Source of the DNA: Planctomycetota bacterium
GTDB taxonomy: Bacteria; Planctomycetota; UBA1135; GCA-002686595
NCBI GenBank assembly: GCA_016795325.1
Contig: JAEUHY010000017.1
Coordinates: forward strand, 124,001 to 188,000
Direction: 5' to 3'
Length of the DNA stretch: 64,000 bases
Shown: positions 50,041-59,085 of the stretch, one piece after another
Layout: every line of letters starts with the position of its first letter
Numbering within the stretch: the first letter of the stretch is position 1
Program-made: the position numbers and the translations under genes
Notes under the pieces: model-generated
The model's database searches: none
What the model saw: only the letters and a program-made list of their open reading frames with translations
What the model was told of the DNA's origin: nothing

Positions 50041-50745
50041 TTGCTGCTGAAAGATCGGTTCCGCCCCATCACAGATACCGCTGGGCTGTTCCAGCGCAGT
50101 GCGTCGGACTGCGCGACCGACTACGTGAGTTGGATGCAGCCCGTCGTCAGCGGCAGTGGCTCGAGCCTGCAGGCCAACGTCCTGCCCGCAGGTGGGCTCG
50201 AGACTCACCTCGAGAGGCTTGAACCGCTCGCGCGAGCAGTGACAACCAAGGTGCTATTCGCGCCAGCGCCCGCAGGCTGGACCGCGTGCTTCACGAACGA
50301 CTGGCGGGGGAGCGACATGTCGTCCATCGTTCCGATGCTCTCGCTCCGTCTTGGATGCAGTGCTCTCAGGGTCACCTGCACGCCAGATCTTGGGAAAGGT
50401 CAAAGCCGACGCTACGGAGCCCGGATTGTCCAAGCCCATCGCGCCAACCTGAGTCCATATCGCTCCATCGCCGTCGCCAACGATGGCGGTCGGTGGGTCG
50501 ACGAGAGATTCGGGGAGCCGCTTCCAAGTGAAGATCCTTCGTGGTTCACCGCAGACCGCAAGCGCGACCGTTTCACTGCGGCGCAACTGCGTGAACTGGT
50601 CAGCCACTTCGTGCCCAGCTTCTGGGATGCGGATCTTTGGCCGACAGAGCCCGCGTTCCTTGTCGAGCGGGTCGGAGTACTTCCTCCGGCGTACTCCAGC
50701 GTCACGCGGCTCGACGTGCAGCGCGACCTGCCGACCGACTGCTAG
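50041..50745 (+). CDS. Probable immunity protein for the adjacent toxin tail
   Basis: A 234-residue soluble protein with no recognised family. It uses TTG 50041 or a nearby start (an in-frame ATG occurs at 50134). WTACFTNDWRGSD, ALRVTCTPD and a conserved-looking acidic/aromatic centre (VDERFGEPLPSEDPSWF) resemble immunity proteins of polymorphic toxin systems. The one-base spacing from the toxin-like tail supports pairing. It could equally be an unrelated cargo gene. Bounded on both sides by recombinase sequence. Confidence 0.55.
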   Translation: MLLKDRFRPITDTAGLFQRSASDCATDYVSWMQPVVSGSGSSLQANVLPAGGLETHLERLEPLARAVTTKVLFAPAPAGWTACFTNDWRGSDMSSIVPMLSLRLGCSALRVTCTPDLGKGQSRRYGARIVQAHRANLSPYRSIAVANDGGRWVDERFGEPLPSEDPSWFTADRKRDRFTAAQLRELVSHFVPSFWDADLWPTEPAFLVERVGVLPPAYSSVTRLDVQRDLPTDC

Positions 50746-50848
50746 CTGAAATCGCAGCTCGGGCACTTCGGCGGCGGCGGCGCGTTGCCAACCAGACTTG
50801 AGCACGCCCACGAGCGCTTCGACAGCGCGATGGTTGTGCAGGTGGGTG

Positions 50849-52054
50849 TCAGATCTTCTCGACTACCCCCCGCATCTCTTCCACGCCCAGGTGCACGTAC
50901 ACGCGCGCCGTGAGCTTGGGATCCGAGTGCCCCAGGATCCGCTGCGTGACGGCCAGCGGCGCGCCGTTGCGAGCCATCCTTGAGGCCGCCGTATGCCTGA
51001 GCGCGTGCAGGTCCAGCGAGCGGCCGTGGGCGTCGACGCGCTCGATGTCGGCGGCGGCGAGCAGGCGGTCGAGCACGCGCATGGCGTTGTTGGTGGGCGC
51101 GGAGAGCGGCTTGCCCTCGGGCGATACGAACACGGGCTCCACGGGCCGAGGGGCGCGCCCTGTTGCGCGCTCGCGTAGTTCGCGCAGCCGATCCATCTCC
51201 GCGGTCATCGCACGCGTGATCGGCAGCGAGCGCGCTCTACGCGCCTTGGTGGTCTCGGCGCGCAACGTGACCACGCGCGTCGCGAGGTCCACGTCGGCCC
51301 AGGTGAGCGCACGCGCCTCCCCGTAGCGGCACGCGGTCTCGATCAGAAAGCGCCACAGGGGAGCCTGCGGGATGCGCACGCCGCCGGAGCGCTGCGCTCG
51401 CGTGCGCCCGCGCTCGACGCTGACGGCGAGCTTGCGTTCGTTCTCGCGATCGTCGGCCTCCGCGGCGGCGAGGAAGCGCGCGATCTCGTCATCGCTCATG
51501 GCGCGGCGGCGCTTGACCTGATGGGCCTCGCCGTCGGGCAGGCGCTTGAGGCGCGCGAGCGGGTTCTCGGCGATCAGCCCGGCGTCGCACGCCCAGTTGA
51601 GCGCGGCGCGCAGGCGATCGACATGCACGTTCACGGTGCGCGGCGCGAGGCCGCCTTGGAGCAGCTTGGCGCGCACGCGAAGTACATCAGCGGGCCGCAC
51701 GTCCATCACGCGGCGCACGCCCAGCTCGTCCATCATGCGCGCGAGCGCTTGGCGGCTGTTGGTGACGTGCGCGTCGCTGGCGCGCGTGCCGAGGTCGGCG
51801 AGGTAGCTCTCGACCAGCTCGCCCAGGTCCATCGCTTGGCCCGCGACCGCGCCGAGTCCGTGCAGCGCCATGTCGCGCGCGCGGATGATCTCGGTCGAGC
51901 GCATCTGCGCCACGCGCTTGTCGGTCGAGAGCGATTGCTGGCGGCGCACGCCGTTGGCGTCGGTCCACTTGAAGGTCCACATGGGCGCGCCAGCGCCGCG
52001 CTGCACGAGCTTCAATTGGCCCGGCCCGTACGCGCGTCCGAGTCGTTGGATCAC
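50849..52054 (-). CDS. Tyrosine recombinase/integrase (apparently intact)
   Basis: A 401-residue phage-type integrase. GTG 52054 is chosen because GGAGGTGAACACGTG gives an excellent ribosome site. Residues 1-75 form an arm-type binding region, about 80-190 the SAM-like core-binding domain (LADLGTRASDAHVTNSRQAL), and about 200-395 the catalytic domain: ACRYGEARALTW (Arg I), LHALRHTAASRMA (His-x-x-Arg), RILGHSDPKL and the nucleophile in ARVYVHLG. It is the only complete recombinase in the window and the likely source of mobility for the surrounding modules. Four related fragments lie within 4 kb. Confidence 0.93.
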   Translation of the reverse strand: MIQRLGRAYGPGQLKLVQRGAGAPMWTFKWTDANGVRRQQSLSTDKRVAQMRSTEIIRARDMALHGLGAVAGQAMDLGELVESYLADLGTRASDAHVTNSRQALARMMDELGVRRVMDVRPADVLRVRAKLLQGGLAPRTVNVHVDRLRAALNWACDAGLIAENPLARLKRLPDGEAHQVKRRRAMSDDEIARFLAAAEADDRENERKLAVSVERGRTRAQRSGGVRIPQAPLWRFLIETACRYGEARALTWADVDLATRVVTLRAETTKARRARSLPITRAMTAEMDRLRELRERATGRAPRPVEPVFVSPEGKPLSAPTNNAMRVLDRLLAAADIERVDAHGRSLDLHALRHTAASRMARNGAPLAVTQRILGHSDPKLTARVYVHLGVEEMRGVVEKI

Positions 52055-52312
52055 GTGTTCACCTCCGTGAAGCGGCGCGGCCGCCGACCGCGCTGCTCGA
52101 GGGCGAGAACGACGTCCACGCGAGCGGCCGACGCCCGGCAAGTGGCGGGCATAGGACGGCGCCGCGAGGAAGCGAGGCCACGCGGGTGGCGCGGGTTCGC
52201 GCGCCGAAGCAGGTGCACGCGCCGAGCACGGCGCGGGCGCGGGCCTCGGCACGCACGCGCTACGACCTTTGCTCCGTTGCGCGCGGGCTCGCGGTTGTCG
52301 AGTCTCGCGCGG

Positions 52313-53974
52313 ATGAGCCACCAATCCACTGTCGGCGCGACGCCGCCGAGCCTGCGCGGCGCCGAGCTGCTCCGCGCCCCGCGCTTCAACAAGGGCACCG
52401 CCTTCGACTCGAAGGAACGCGCGGAGCTGCGCTTGCGCGGCCTGTTGCCGCACCGAGTCTTCACGCTCGAGGAGCAGGCCGCGCGCGTGATGCGCAATCT
52501 CGAGCACAAGCCCGACCCGTTGGAGCGCTACCTGTACTTGGCCGAACTCGCGGACCGCAACGAGACCGTCTTCTACCGCGCCCTGGTCGACCACGTTGCG
52601 GAGCTGTTGCCCATCGTCTACACGCCGACCGTGGGCGAGGCGTGCAAGCGCTTCGCCCACATCTACACGCGACCGCGGGGCATGTACCTCACGCTGGACG
52701 ACCGCGGTCGGATCGCGGCGGTCCTGCGCAACTGGAACGAGAGCGGAGTGCGCGTGATCGTGGTCACGGACGGCGGGCGCATCCTGGGCCTTGGCGACCT
52801 GGGCGCCAACGGCATCGGCATTCCGATTGGCAAGCTGGCGCTCTACACCGCGCTGGGCGGAGTCGCGCCGCACCTGTGCCTTCCGATCGTGCTCGACGTG
52901 GGCACGGACAATCGCGAGTTGCTCGACGATCCGCTCTACATCGGAGTGCGGCGGCCGCGCGCGCGCGGAGCGGAGTACAGCGACTTCGTCGACGAGTTCG
53001 TCGCAGCGGCCAACGAGGTCTTCCCCGGCCTGCTGATTCAATTCGAGGACTTCGCCACAGAGAACGCCTTCGGCCTGCTCGCGCGTCACCGCGACCGCGT
53101 GTGCTGCTTCAACGACGACATCCAAGGTACGGCCGCGGTCGTGCTCGCCGGGCTCGAGGCGTCGGCGCGCATCACGGGCCGCGCGCTGGCGGACCAGCGA
53201 CTGCTCTTCCTGGGCGCAGGCGCCGCGGGCGTCGGCATCGCCACACTGATCGTGTCGGCCATGGTGCAGGCAGGCCTGAGCGAAGACCAAGCGCGCGCGC
53301 GTTGCTGGTTCGTCGACTCCAAGGGCCTGGTGTGCGCGGCGCGCACCGACCTCGCGCCGCACAAGCGCGCCTTCGCGCACGAGCACGCTCCCATCGCGGA
53401 CTTGGTTGGCGCTGTGCGCGCGCTGCAGCCCACCGCACTGCTGGGGCTCTCGGCGCAGGCTGGCGCTTTCGACGAGGCTTCCGTGCGCGCGATGGCGGAG
53501 TTCAACGAGCGGCCGCTGGTGTTCGCGCTCTCCAACCCCACCTCCAAGGCTGAGTGCACCGCCGAACAGGCCTACCGCTGGACGTGCGGCCGGGCGGTGT
53601 TCGCCTCGGGGAGTCCGTGGGCGCCCGTCGAGTTCGACGGACGCACGCATGTTCCCGGCCAGGGCAACAACGCCTACATCTTTCCTGGCGTGGGCCTGGG
53701 CTTGGTCGCCAGCCGCGCGCGGCGCGTGACGGACGAGGTGTTCCTGGTGGCCGCGCGCCGACTCGCGCAACTCGTCCCGCAGGCATCGCTCGACCACGGC
53801 TCGCTCTATCCGCCGCTCGAAGCCGTGCGCGCCGTGTCGTTCGAGATCGGCTGCGCGGTCGCAGAGCTGGTCTGGAAGCGCGGCCTCGCGGAGGAACCCG
53901 AACCCGCCGACGTCCGCGCTTTCGTCCGCGCTCAGTTCTACGAGCCGCAGTACGTGCCGTACCTCGCGCCGTGA
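52313..53974 (+). CDS. maeA: NAD-dependent malic enzyme
   Basis: A 553-residue enzyme of the SfcA/MaeA type, full length. Motifs: GTAFDSKERAELRL, LLPIVYTPTVGEACKRF (substrate Tyr), LGLGDLGANGIGIPIGKL, FEDFATENAF and FNDDIQGTAAVVLAG (metal and substrate), then the nucleotide fold LGAGAAGVGIA and ALSNPTSKAEC. It decarboxylates malate to pyruvate with NAD reduction. It is divergent from the intact integrase and converges with an integrase pseudogene 16 bp after its stop, so a metabolic gene sits between two recombinase copies. Confidence 0.95.
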   Translation: MSHQSTVGATPPSLRGAELLRAPRFNKGTAFDSKERAELRLRGLLPHRVFTLEEQAARVMRNLEHKPDPLERYLYLAELADRNETVFYRALVDHVAELLPIVYTPTVGEACKRFAHIYTRPRGMYLTLDDRGRIAAVLRNWNESGVRVIVVTDGGRILGLGDLGANGIGIPIGKLALYTALGGVAPHLCLPIVLDVGTDNRELLDDPLYIGVRRPRARGAEYSDFVDEFVAAANEVFPGLLIQFEDFATENAFGLLARHRDRVCCFNDDIQGTAAVVLAGLEASARITGRALADQRLLFLGAGAAGVGIATLIVSAMVQAGLSEDQARARCWFVDSKGLVCAARTDLAPHKRAFAHEHAPIADLVGAVRALQPTALLGLSAQAGAFDEASVRAMAEFNERPLVFALSNPTSKAECTAEQAYRWTCGRAVFASGSPWAPVEFDGRTHVPGQGNNAYIFPGVGLGLVASRARRVTDEVFLVAARRLAQLVPQASLDHGSLYPPLEAVRAVSFEIGCAVAELVWKRGLAEEPEPADVRAFVRAQFYEPQYVPYLAP

Positions 53975-53989
53975 TGAGGCCGCACGAGC

Positions 53990-54478
53990 CAGGGCGCGCG
54001 GGCCCTGCGCTCGCGCCTCTTCCGACGCAGCGCGCCGTCGCGCAGGCGCTCGAGGCGCACGAGCGGCCTCTGCGCGGTCAGGCCGGCGTCGTTGCTCCGG
54101 ATGAGCGCGGCGCGGAACCGGTCGCGAGCATCCGGGCGCGCACGGCGAGCACGTCGGCGGGCCGCACGTCCATCACACGGCGCGCGCGCAGCTCGTCCTC
54201 CATGCGGGCCAGCGCCTGACGCGATTTCGTGACCCGCGCCTCGCACGCGCGCGTGGCGAGGTCGGCGTCGGATGCGTCGAGCAGCTCGCCCAAGTCCATC
54301 GCCTGCCCCGCGACCGCGCCGAGCCCGTGCAGCGCCATGTCGCGCGCGCGAATGATCTCGGTCGAGCGCATCTGGGCCACGCGGTTGTCGGTCGAGGGCG
54401 ATTGCTGGCGGCGCACGCCGTTGGCGTCGGTCCAGCGCAACGTGTAAGTGGGCGCGCCCACCCCGCGCTGTACGAGTG
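53990..54478 (-). pseudogene. N-terminal half of a tyrosine recombinase, frameshifted
   Basis: Very similar at DNA level (about 90 percent by eye over 360 bp) to the 5' half of the intact recombinase: RWTDANGVRRQQSPSTD, RSTEIIRARDMALHGLG. A deletion near 54110 shifts frame; similarity then resumes as RAALIRSNDAGLTAQRP. The catalytic half is missing. The 5' end is fused to a methyltransferase fragment at about 54478. Confidence 0.85.
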
Positions 54479-54664
54479 TGGCTCGACCTTCACGTTGTAC
54501 GGCGGGTCCATGTTCACGAGCTGGATCCGCGCGCCGACCAGCAAGCGCTGAACGTCTTCGCTCTTCGAGCTGTCGCCGCACAACAGCCTGTGGTCGCCCA
54601 AGACCCACAGGTCACCCGTGCGCGTTGTCGCCGCATCCGGCAACGCAGGCGCGCCGTCCTCCAC
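54479..54664 (-). pseudogene. N-terminal fragment of a DNA methyltransferase
   Basis: Reads GDLWVLGDHRLLCGDS and VNMDPPYNVKVEP, the start of a ParB-linked N6-adenine/N4-cytosine methyltransferase with its DPPY motif. It is in the same frame as the upstream ParB-like protein, separated by one TAG stop and four codons, and breaks at the recombinase fragment. So the original gene was probably a ParB-methyltransferase fusion. Confidence 0.75.
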
Positions 54665-54676
54665 GATCCCATCGAG

Positions 54677-55183
54677 CTACTCCCCCGCCGCGAACACCTC
54701 GTCCAGCATCGCGTTCAGCTCCTTCTCGTCGAAGCCGAGCGCGTGGAACACCTCCGTGCCCTTGAAGCTCTCCAGGATCGTCGTGAGCGCCGGCAGGTCC
54801 CACTCCGCCCGCTCGCCCGTGCGATTGAGCGCGATCCCCAGCGCCGTCGCCTGCGTGTCGTCGAGGTCCAGCCCGACCACGTCGCGCTCCGTCCAGCCCA
54901 GCGCCTTCATGGCGGTCATGCGGCCATTGCCGCCGATCACCTTCCCGCTTGAGCGCTGCACCACAAGCGGCTCGGCCTGCCCGAACTGCTTCAGGCTCGC
55001 GGCGATGGCGTCGAGGTTGCGCTCGTCGTGCGAGCGGGCGTTCGCTGGGTCGAGCGTCAGCGCCGGCAGCGGCACGCGCCGGACTTCGACCGAGCCGGCG
55101 AAGCGCCGCACGGACCTGGGGGACGGGGAATCAGACTGCGAGGACGTAGAAGGACTGTTTGAGCCGGTAGGCTTGCTGACCAT
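54677..55183 (-). CDS. ParB/Srx-domain protein (N-terminal part of broken ParB-methyltransferase)
   Basis: A 168-residue reading frame from ATG 55183 (GGAG seven bases upstream). After a Ser/Pro-rich leader, residues about 30-150 match the ParB nuclease-like domain found in front of phage and plasmid methyltransferases: PANARSHDERNLDAIAASLK, GQAEPLVVQ, VIGGNGRMTAMKALGW, GLDLDDTQATALGIALNR. The domain helps target or regulate DNA modification. An in-frame TAG ends the protein just where the methyltransferase begins, so it is either a truncated product or kept by readthrough. Confidence 0.75.
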   Translation of the reverse strand: MVSKPTGSNSPSTSSQSDSPSPRSVRRFAGSVEVRRVPLPALTLDPANARSHDERNLDAIAASLKQFGQAEPLVVQRSSGKVIGGNGRMTAMKALGWTERDVVGLDLDDTQATALGIALNRTGERAEWDLPALTTILESFKGTEVFHALGFDEKELNAMLDEVFAAGE

Positions 55184-55802
55184 TCGAGAGCTCCGCCGAC
55201 GCGCAGTCGGCATGTGCACAGACACGGCGCGGAGCTGGAATTGGCGAGTCGCGAACGGAAATGGACTCGAATGGAGGTGTGCGCCGTCGGGGCGTATACA
55301 CCATGTACGCGCCCAACGTGAACCACCGGGGAACACAGGCGACCGTGAGCGGCTACGTCGCCCGCGCCCCAGGCGAGAAGCAGCGACGCAGTCGCGGGGA
55401 AGCGCGAATGAAATTTCCCGGGCCTCGCCAAACTACTACGGCGGGAAGTTTGCAATTGTGGCGCAAGTTGCAATTCAGCACAGACTTACGGCATCAGGCC
55501 CTATTCGATGGCGTCCCCAAAAAGCATGAAATCGTAGAAGCAGCGGTGCAGTTTGCCTGGGTCTGTAAAGACGGCTGGCGCAGATGCTGACAGTCCGATG
55601 ATTGCGGTAGTTACCGCACGAGGCGGCCAGCCTCTCTGCCGACCTTCAAACCGGAACAGAATTTCGTGACACCACACCGCGAGCGTTCGTCGTACGCGAT
55701 GTGGAACTTCAGGTCATCTCGCGCCTTCGCGTTCAACCAGGCTCACGGTTTTAGGACCCGCCCTAATCTTGTTTGGCATTCCAACACCATCCACACTGAT
55801 GC
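55184..55802. other. Intergenic stretch with dispersed repeat copy
   Basis: About 620 bp, lower GC, without a convincing gene. It contains repeat copy B at 55616-55676. Nothing else recognised. Confidence 0.5.
55616..55676. repeat. Dispersed 61-bp repeat, copy B
   Basis: Partner of 45779-45839 (56 of 61 identical), same orientation, 9.8 kb away, ending AATTTCGTGACACCACA. Confidence 0.8.
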
Positions 55803-58529
55803 TCAACGACGGAGATCTAGGCCGTAAAACGAACGCAGAGCTTCGTCCGCGATCGACTGGAGCTCGAAGAGCGAATTGACTTTGCATACAGCGAGCAATT
55901 GCTCGATAACGGCAAGATGGGCATCAAGGTATAAGGACTCATCGCGAAGAGCATCACTTGTGGTACCAGGTTTCATCCTGAATCGGCCATCGAGGGTGCC
56001 CTTGATCTCGCTTTGGCGGTTCAGCAAGGCTGTGCGCGCAGCGGAAAGTGACGCGGCTTTTCCTTCAACAATCATCTCGCGTGTTTGTTCTGGATACTCC
56101 GGGATCTCGTTGACATCTAACTTCAAATAGATCTCCGCCCAATCGCTTACTTTGATGGTCGGAAGTTCGCTTCGCTTGAGCCATCGACTCGTTGCCAGCT
56201 TCTGCTCAAGCTCTTCGATTTGCCGCCTCAGTGCTGGCACCATGGCTTCATTGCCTTGGCGGAGGGCCTCCTCCAGCGAGAATTGTGTGTCTGAAAGATG
56301 CTTGGCGTGGCCTTCAACCGCCCTTCGAGCACTCGCGATGGCTCCCCAAAAGGCCAACCGAGCAGATGCCTGGTCTCGATTCCGAACCTTCATGGTCTTG
56401 CTCGCCTGTTGCTCAGCAGCCTTGGCTGCATCCTCAGCGCGGGCAAGCTCGATCTCGCACACGTTCCATTTTGCATCAAGAACATCGAGTGCCTTACGGT
56501 CAGACGTTTGGTTCGGTGAAACTGGTACCCCGACAGCTTCTCTACCACCTACGGGACCGCAAATGGATGCGCGCATTTGCGTCAGAATCGACTCGCAGGT
56601 TTCGATGTCGCCCTCGCGCAGCCCCTTAAGTAGTCGACGTGTCTCAGAGTCGAGCCACAAGGTCAACTCGCGAAGCCTTGCGCTATCCTCTGCTGGGACT
56701 CCGCGCCCAGAGGAACCAAAGAGCGACGGCAGCGTTACACCCGACTCCATTCCTGGGATCATTCGGTCTAGCTGAGTAACCGCAATTTCCAGGTTGGAGA
56801 TTGCTGAAGCTCTATTCGCACCATACAGCGCCTCGTCAGTGGATGCGATTCTAACCCAGCTCCCAAGAACTAAGATGCACCCTTCGAGGCTCAGCGATGG
56901 GCAGTAGTAGGCGCTTGGCTTTGTTGCAGCCAAATCGTGCTCGCACTCCTCCAGCTTGCTCTGAGCTTCGAACAACATCCCTCTGCTCGCTATCGCATCG
57001 ATTTCCTTTAGCTTGAGAGCTAACGTCACGAGTTCGCTATTCATGGCTTGTGATACATGAGTACCTTTCTGAGCAAAGGCCTTCCTTGTCCGTGACACCC
57101 ATGCCTCCAGCGTTCCGAACATCGTGCGCCCGTCCAATACTGAGACCGCTCGCTGATCAAGCTCCCAGGCCTTTGCGAGACGCTCCTGCTCCAACGAAAC
57201 CTGCTGGATCTGCTTGAGCTTCGCCCGAGCCGTTTCGATACGGCTCGAAAGCTCGGCACCTGATTCGGATGGTTGCCCTTCAAGACTCCTGAGCTTCTCG
57301 ATGAGCTCGAAGGCCGCTCGTTTGTCAAGCCCTGCCCCCCCGGCTAGATATGTGCTCACCAATTCGCGGATCTTGTCTCCCGCGACTCCACCCGAGTAGG
57401 CGGAGATTAGCGCGTGCGTGAGATCTGGGTCAGACGTTGCGGCCTGCCAGTCAAGAACGCCTTGCTCGCTATATCCAAGTATCGTGGGTTGCGCCATCCG
57501 GCTATACGGTTCTGCTGCGTGCACCGTTTTCGGCAAACCGGTTGTCATCTGGTAATCAGGATTCGATACTCGGTATTTGTCGAATTCAGCTGGAGTGGAA
57601 AGACACAAAGCAAAGACCCGCAAATTGCTGTCGCGGCTTGCCGCAGTTGCAGCCGTTGCCCACGGCCCGACACATGGGTAACACACAGCTGGCGACCAAA
57701 CGAAGATGACCGTTTGGCCTGAAGCCATCGGAGCCTGCGGCGCAGCACCCTGCCACTCCCACTCATTCAGATCTGGAAGTTTCTCCACTGGGGAGATGGA
57801 AGCGTTGGGCAAACCTCTCAGAAACTCATCTCGGCGCATTTCTGCCGCGTTCCGTTCCGCCGAACCACTCTTGATACGACGATCAAGGAGCAACTTTGTG
57901 ATCTCGAGCCCCTCGCTGAGTTTCGATCGATCAAGGAAGTGAGCCGCAAGAACGGGCGCGATCAGTTCGGGTTGATACGCCCCGGCCATGGGCATGGTCC
58001 AGCTGATTGTCGCCCCATCGAAGGACCCAACGAGCGCTGCTTCGCCGGCTGAGAAGAGCGATATCCACTCAGCAGACTGCGTCAGCGCAAGATCCTCTGG
58101 AGCTTGCGGCATCCGCTTCCGCACTGCGGCGACTAACGGAGCCGGATCGACCCGTTGGCTGGGGTGAACCGCAGTCGGCAACAACAAGATCAATTGAAAC
58201 CGTAGCCAGGGCTTTCGCTTTGCGGCGTCCATGATCGGCGAGAGCATCATGCTCAAGTAGTCAACATCTTTCCGTCCCGCGCCATGGAGCGGCATAAGCA
58301 GGTAAACGGTCGGATTGTTCGCCGTCGGCTGAAGGGGCCCCTTCTCAGGGATGGTGACCTGACTCAGATCGGGGAGCTTACGGCGCTCTTGCGCAGCCAC
58401 AGCGCAACCGTGTGCCGGCGCTGAGGTCGCCCAGTTCGTGGCAAGGAAGGGAATGGCCTGCGTCGCGAGAAGGGCGAGTGCGCGGCCTGACGATAGAACG
58501 TTGCCAAACATCCGCCTGAGGACGCACAT
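55803..58529 (-). CDS. Large exported protein with thioredoxin-like domain and coiled coils
   Basis: A 908-residue protein with a signal peptide (hydrophobic stretch at about 14-32, cleavage after AVAAQ near 48). Residues about 265-380 form a thioredoxin-like segment with VIFVWSPAVCYPCVGPWA, a CxxC pair in the position of TlpA/ResA active sites. The remaining 500 residues are helical with heptad-like stretches (about 400-480, 690-800) and no recognised domain. ATG 58529 is used; Met7 is an alternative. GC is well below the first region. Likely periplasmic; thiol chemistry is inferred only from CxxC. Confidence 0.7.
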   Translation of the reverse strand: MCVLRRMFGNVLSSGRALALLATQAIPFLATNWATSAPAHGCAVAAQERRKLPDLSQVTIPEKGPLQPTANNPTVYLLMPLHGAGRKDVDYLSMMLSPIMDAAKRKPWLRFQLILLLPTAVHPSQRVDPAPLVAAVRKRMPQAPEDLALTQSAEWISLFSAGEAALVGSFDGATISWTMPMAGAYQPELIAPVLAAHFLDRSKLSEGLEITKLLLDRRIKSGSAERNAAEMRRDEFLRGLPNASISPVEKLPDLNEWEWQGAAPQAPMASGQTVIFVWSPAVCYPCVGPWATAATAASRDSNLRVFALCLSTPAEFDKYRVSNPDYQMTTGLPKTVHAAEPYSRMAQPTILGYSEQGVLDWQAATSDPDLTHALISAYSGGVAGDKIRELVSTYLAGGAGLDKRAAFELIEKLRSLEGQPSESGAELSSRIETARAKLKQIQQVSLEQERLAKAWELDQRAVSVLDGRTMFGTLEAWVSRTRKAFAQKGTHVSQAMNSELVTLALKLKEIDAIASRGMLFEAQSKLEECEHDLAATKPSAYYCPSLSLEGCILVLGSWVRIASTDEALYGANRASAISNLEIAVTQLDRMIPGMESGVTLPSLFGSSGRGVPAEDSARLRELTLWLDSETRRLLKGLREGDIETCESILTQMRASICGPVGGREAVGVPVSPNQTSDRKALDVLDAKWNVCEIELARAEDAAKAAEQQASKTMKVRNRDQASARLAFWGAIASARRAVEGHAKHLSDTQFSLEEALRQGNEAMVPALRRQIEELEQKLATSRWLKRSELPTIKVSDWAEIYLKLDVNEIPEYPEQTREMIVEGKAASLSAARTALLNRQSEIKGTLDGRFRMKPGTTSDALRDESLYLDAHLAVIEQLLAVCKVNSLFELQSIADEALRSFYGLDLRR

Positions 58530-58972
58530 AAGGTTCTCTGTTGACTGACGGTGAGATGAGTGCGGGGAAGTCTAGATGCGAGAGACTGGGGAATCCAAGC
58601 GCTTGCCGGAGCAGGTAGCGGTCGCCCCCTCGCAACAACCGCGCCAAGTTCAAGACCGCCATCGTACTTGCCGGCGAAGGCCAAGTCTCAAGCGAAAATC
58701 CGAATGCATCTTCTGTAGTGTTCACACTGGTCCTCTGGTGCGGTCAGGATCGATGTGGTTGGCCACCCAGCTCTCTCACCACGGCGTCGATCTCGGCGGC
58801 GGGGTCCCGGACCAGTTGCCGGGACCGGCGGATGCTTCGTGGGGCGACGCAGTGGCGACGCTCACCGCCAGGGTCTAACGATGTTCCGCAATCGAGAGCG
58901 ACAGAAGTTTCCGGGAGCATGATCGCGACCCACAGCTGGGACAGCCCGCGCTCTCCATGCCTCGGACAGCTT
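58530..58972. other. Intergenic stretch without recognisable gene
   Basis: About 440 bp upstream of the large exported protein. No conserved frame, RNA or repeat recognised; it should contain that gene's promoter. Confidence 0.45.
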
Positions 58973-59085
58973 CCTACGAAGTACCGCCTCCAGCGCTTCT
59001 GCCCCGTGGTCTTGAGCTTCTTCGCCGCGACCATGCGCACGATCGAGAGCTGGAGCTCCATCATGGCGAGCCCGAGCGTGTCCAG
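58973..59085 (-). pseudogene. C-terminal fragment of an AT-hook/winged-helix protein
   Basis: Reads MELQLSIVRMVAAKKLKTTG and continues to YFVG, matching DLQLPIVRMVAAKMLKTTG of the intact protein at 60452-60862. The DNA is also clearly similar. The rest of the gene is absent. Confidence 0.75.
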
